A DNA stretch of 64,000 nt, from assembly GCA_902363125.1 (NCBI GenBank), contig CABIZD010000009.1:19517-83516 (forward strand). The letters are read 5' to 3'. Shown in pieces: positions 61,739 through 64,000 of this stretch. Made by a program: the position numbers and the translations under genes. Numbering within the stretch: position 1 is the stretch's first letter; each line of letters starts with the position of its first letter. The notes beneath the pieces were generated by a model, which was given only the letters and a program-made list of their open reading frames with translations, made no database searches and was not told the DNA's origin. The DNA comes from Coriobacteriaceae bacterium (lineage in GTDB: Bacteria > Actinomycetota > Coriobacteriia > Coriobacteriales > Coriobacteriaceae).

Positions 61739-63016
61739 TTGTTTGAATGTGAACTGCCGTTTGACCACAAGACGTTGCATCTGGAGCTCGAGGATAAGAA
61801 CTTCGCGGGTGTGATGGAAGGTCATCAAAACGAGTTTAAGACCACGAAATCGCAGGAAGAGCTGGTAGAGGAGTCACTTGCCAACCCTTATGGCTCGCCT
61901 TCGCTCGAGGAGCTTTGTGCTGGCAAGAGAGATATCGTCATTATTAGCTCCGATCATACGCGCCCCGTTCCCTCGCGTGTGACGATGCCTATTCTGCTGC
62001 ATCACATCCATTCCGCTGCACCCGAGGCTCGCGTGCGTATTTTGGTTGCTACGGGTATGCACCGTCCGTCGACGCACGAGGAACTCGTCAACAAGTATGG
62101 CGAGGAGATTGTTGCCAACGAGGAAATCGTTATGCACGTCGCGACTGACGACAGCATGATGAAAAAGATTGGCACCCTGCCTTCCGGTGGCGAGTGCATC
62201 ATCAACAAGATTGCCGCCGATTGCGATCTGCTGCTTGCCGAGGGCTTTATTGAGCCGCACTTCTTTGCCGGTTTCTCTGGTAGCCGCAAGTCCGTCCTGC
62301 CTGGCATCGCCAGCTACAAGACCATCATGTACAACCACAACGGCCAGTTTGTGAATGATTCCCACTCGCGTGCCGGCAACCTGTGCCACAACCACGTGAG
62401 CGAGGACATGTTTGCTGCCGCCGAGATGGCTCACCTTGCCTTTGTGCTTAACGTGGTGCTCAACGGCAAGCACGAGGTCATCGGCTCCTTTGCCGGCGAT
62501 ATCCACAAGGCGCACGAGGCCGGCTGCGAGTTCGTGAAGAGCCTTGCCGGCGTTGAGCCCGTCGAGTGCGAGATTGCCATCACCACCAACGGCGGCTACC
62601 CGCTCGACCAGAACATCTACCAGGCTGTGAAGGGCATGTGCTCTGCCGAGGCCACGCTTCCCGAGGGCGGCGTGATTATCGATGTCGCCGGTTGTGCCGA
62701 CGGTCACGGTGGCGAGGGCTTCTATCACAACATCGCCGACAACGATCCTGCGGAGTTTGAGCGCGCCTGCATCGACCGTCCTAAGGACGAGACCCTGCCC
62801 GACCAGTGGACGAGCCAGATCTTTGCCCGCATCCTGGCGCATCACCCTGTGATCATGGTTACCGACCTGTGCGATCACCGGATGATCAAGGATATGCACA
62901 TGACGCCGGTCAACACCCTCGATGAGGCGCTCAAGCTCGCCTTTGAGATGAAGGGTGCCGATGCCAAGGTTGCCGTTATTCCCGATGGCCTGGGCGTTGT
63001 CGTCGCGCAGCACTAG
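61739..63016 (+). CDS. larA: Nickel-dependent lactate racemase LarA (or related 2-hydroxyacid racemase)
   Basis: Residues known to be essential in LarA fall at the same numbers here: Lys184 in GFSGSRKSVLPG, which attaches the nickel-pincer nucleotide, and His200 in YNH, a nickel ligand. SSDHTRPVPSR (about residue 71), ATGMHRPSTHEEL and EGFIEPHFFAGF are also conserved. It interconverts D- and L-lactate or similar acids. The start is TTG 61739 with AGGAAGAGGG upstream. The enzymes that build the cofactor (LarB, LarC, LarE) are not in the window. Racemases of the same family act on other hydroxyacids, so lactate is the likeliest but not a certain substrate. Confidence 0.85.
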   Translation: MFECELPFDHKTLHLELEDKNFAGVMEGHQNEFKTTKSQEELVEESLANPYGSPSLEELCAGKRDIVIISSDHTRPVPSRVTMPILLHHIHSAAPEARVRILVATGMHRPSTHEELVNKYGEEIVANEEIVMHVATDDSMMKKIGTLPSGGECIINKIAADCDLLLAEGFIEPHFFAGFSGSRKSVLPGIASYKTIMYNHNGQFVNDSHSRAGNLCHNHVSEDMFAAAEMAHLAFVLNVVLNGKHEVIGSFAGDIHKAHEAGCEFVKSLAGVEPVECEIAITTNGGYPLDQNIYQAVKGMCSAEATLPEGGVIIDVAGCADGHGGEGFYHNIADNDPAEFERACIDRPKDETLPDQWTSQIFARILAHHPVIMVTDLCDHRMIKDMHMTPVNTLDEALKLAFEMKGADAKVAVIPDGLGVVVAQH

Positions 63017-63065
63017 CACGCGGCCTAAACGAATCGTTTTTAACCGACAAGAAAGATAAGGTTTT

Positions 63066-63797
63066 ATGCTTACCAAACTCCTCTGCGAATTCGGCGCAAC
63101 TGCACTCATGATCATCTTTGGCGTGGGCGTGCACTGCGATACGGTGCTCAAGGGCACCAAGTATCAGGGCTCCGGCCACATGTTTGCCATCACCACTTGG
63201 TCTTTTGGCATCTCGGTCTGCCTGTTTGTCTTTGGCGGTGCCGTGTGCATGAACCCCGCCATGGTGCTTGCCCAGTGCATCGTCGGCCTGGTGCCGTGGA
63301 GCAGCTGCATCCCCTTCATGATTGCCGATATGCTCGGCGGCTTTGTGGGCGCCGTAATCGCTTGGCTTATGTATGCCGATGAGTTCAAGGCTTCCGATGG
63401 TGTCGTCGACCCCATTGCCCAGCGCAACATCTTCTCGACCAACCCCACCACCGAGGGCACGAACTATGCTCGTAACTTCTTCTGCGAGGCTATCTGCACC
63501 TTCGTGTTCATCAGTGCCATCCTTGCTGCCGCTAACCGCGCCGGCGAGAACGTTCTGATGCTCGCTATCTGCGTCGGCCTGATCGTTTGGGCTGTTGGCA
63601 TGGGCATGGGCGGCATCACCGGCTTCGCCATGAACCAGGCACGTGACCTTGGTCCTCGCATGGCCTATCAGGTGCTGCCGATCAAGAACAAGGCCGACAA
63701 CAACTGGAAGTATGGTCTGCTTGTTCCTGGCATCGCGCCGTTTGTCGGTGCTATTGTGGCCGCGCTGTTTGTGCATGGTTTCTTGGGCATGTTCTAG
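63066..63797 (+). CDS. Aquaporin-family channel, possible lactic acid channel LarD
   Basis: A 243-residue MIP-fold protein with six helices. The first half-helix has the usual NPA (GAVCMNPAMVLAQ), while the second reads NQA in GFAMNQARDLGPR instead of NPARD. Lactobacillus plantarum couples larA with larD, a glycerol-facilitator type channel for lactic acid. The spacing of 50 bp behind larA suggests the same pairing here. Glycerol or another small solute is the alternative. Confidence 0.75.
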   Translation: MLTKLLCEFGATALMIIFGVGVHCDTVLKGTKYQGSGHMFAITTWSFGISVCLFVFGGAVCMNPAMVLAQCIVGLVPWSSCIPFMIADMLGGFVGAVIAWLMYADEFKASDGVVDPIAQRNIFSTNPTTEGTNYARNFFCEAICTFVFISAILAAANRAGENVLMLAICVGLIVWAVGMGMGGITGFAMNQARDLGPRMAYQVLPIKNKADNNWKYGLLVPGIAPFVGAIVAALFVHGFLGMF

Positions 63798-63887
63798 TCC
63801 GAGCAATTGATATAACGTCCGGTCACGGCACAAGTTAACTTTCCGCCGCGTCCTCGGACATGCAAGAAGCCCCCGCTGCGCACTTCG

Positions 63888-63933
63888 TGAACTGCCTCCC
63901 ATTTCTTGGACACAAGAAATGGGAGGCCTTTTT
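63888..63933 (+). mobile_element. Left end of an insertion sequence
   Basis: From TGAACTGCC (63888) an IS3-like terminal sequence begins. GCCTCCCATTTCTTG (63894-63908) pairs perfectly with CAAGAAATGGGAGGC (63913-63927), followed by TTTTT. The right arm holds the GGGAGG ribosome binding site of the first gene. Confidence 0.55.
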
Positions 63934-64000
63934 ATGGCTGGAAACGCTTTGTACGACGTCGGAATGAGACTGCGAGCGGCAGAGCTGCACGACGAGGGGC
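63934..64000 (+). CDS. Transposase OrfA-like protein, N-terminal end (partial)
   Basis: An ATG at 63934 opens MAGNALYDVGMRLRAAELHDEG and runs off the window. GGGAGG lies 7 bases upstream, inside the hairpin. The setting at an IS end and the helical start suggest a helix-turn-helix transposase subunit. Only 22 residues are visible, so the family is a guess. Confidence 0.4.
   Translation, partial: MAGNALYDVGMRLRAAELHDEG

Noticed and set aside
61261-61746. Two small frames (73 and 81 codons) before larA
   Set aside because: No ribosome binding site and unusual amino-acid content, and the second runs through a terminator hairpin.

Overview
The window is about 60% GC, gene-dense and read mostly left to right. 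Gene content (Gram-positive Tad pilus locus without an outer-membrane secretin, BY-kinase/PHP-phosphatase capsule regulators, nickel-dependent LarA, paired YhgE/Pip proteins) and frequent GTG/TTG starts suggest an intestinal actinobacterium of the Coriobacteriia, most likely a Collinsella. That assignment is inference from style and content; no search was run.

Layout. 1-4.0 kb: end of pheT, then an ECF nickel/cobalt transporter operon behind a clear promoter and a NikR-like operator, then a phospholipase C/D-like protein. 4.2-10.3 kb: pyk (minus strand), a calcium-type P-type ATPase with a structured leader that buries its ribosome binding site, and rsgA. 10.5-20.1 kb: a Tad/Flp pilus locus (cpaB, tadZ, cpaF, tadB, tadC, flp, a second pilin-like gene, two TadE-like proteins, a large TadG-like protein and a DUF192 protein), followed by a small toxin-antitoxin-like pair. 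20.8-29.7 kb: tRNA-Phe, a GH5-like protein lacking its acid/base residue, rsmI, metG, rsmA, tatD, tRNA-Leu, an SPFH protein, rlmH, proC and an unlisted 57-residue membrane protein. 29.8-36.1 kb: serS, three identical tRNA-Arg(ACG) genes, a large TPR-like protein and tRNA-Ser(GCT). 36.2-45.7 kb: a D,D-carboxypeptidase, a VanRS-like two-component pair, pstB with a PhoPR-like pair, three capsule regulators and a GNAT acetyltransferase. 45.9-63.8 kb: htpG, two YhgE/Pip proteins, a DMT permease, an M20 amidohydrolase, a permease remnant, hisS, ppc, and a lactate racemase/aquaporin pair. The right edge is the left end of an insertion sequence.

The most unusual content is a family of about 135-nt elements that follow tRNA-Leu, all three tRNA-Arg genes and tRNA-Ser (26.9-36.1 kb). 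Each begins with a near-perfect reverse complement of the T-arm of its own tRNA. A GC-rich core of several hairpins follows, and the element ends with a copy of that tRNA's 3' tail including CCA and then a copy of the tRNA terminator. Base changes between copies are largely compensatory, so the element looks like a selected structured RNA. Six complete and two truncated copies are present. The closest precedent I know is the rtT repeat behind E. coli tyrT.

Other themes: nickel import at the left end and a nickel-pincer enzyme (LarA) at the right end; several very long near-perfect hairpins between genes; and cell-envelope stress and phosphate signalling grouped at 36-43 kb.
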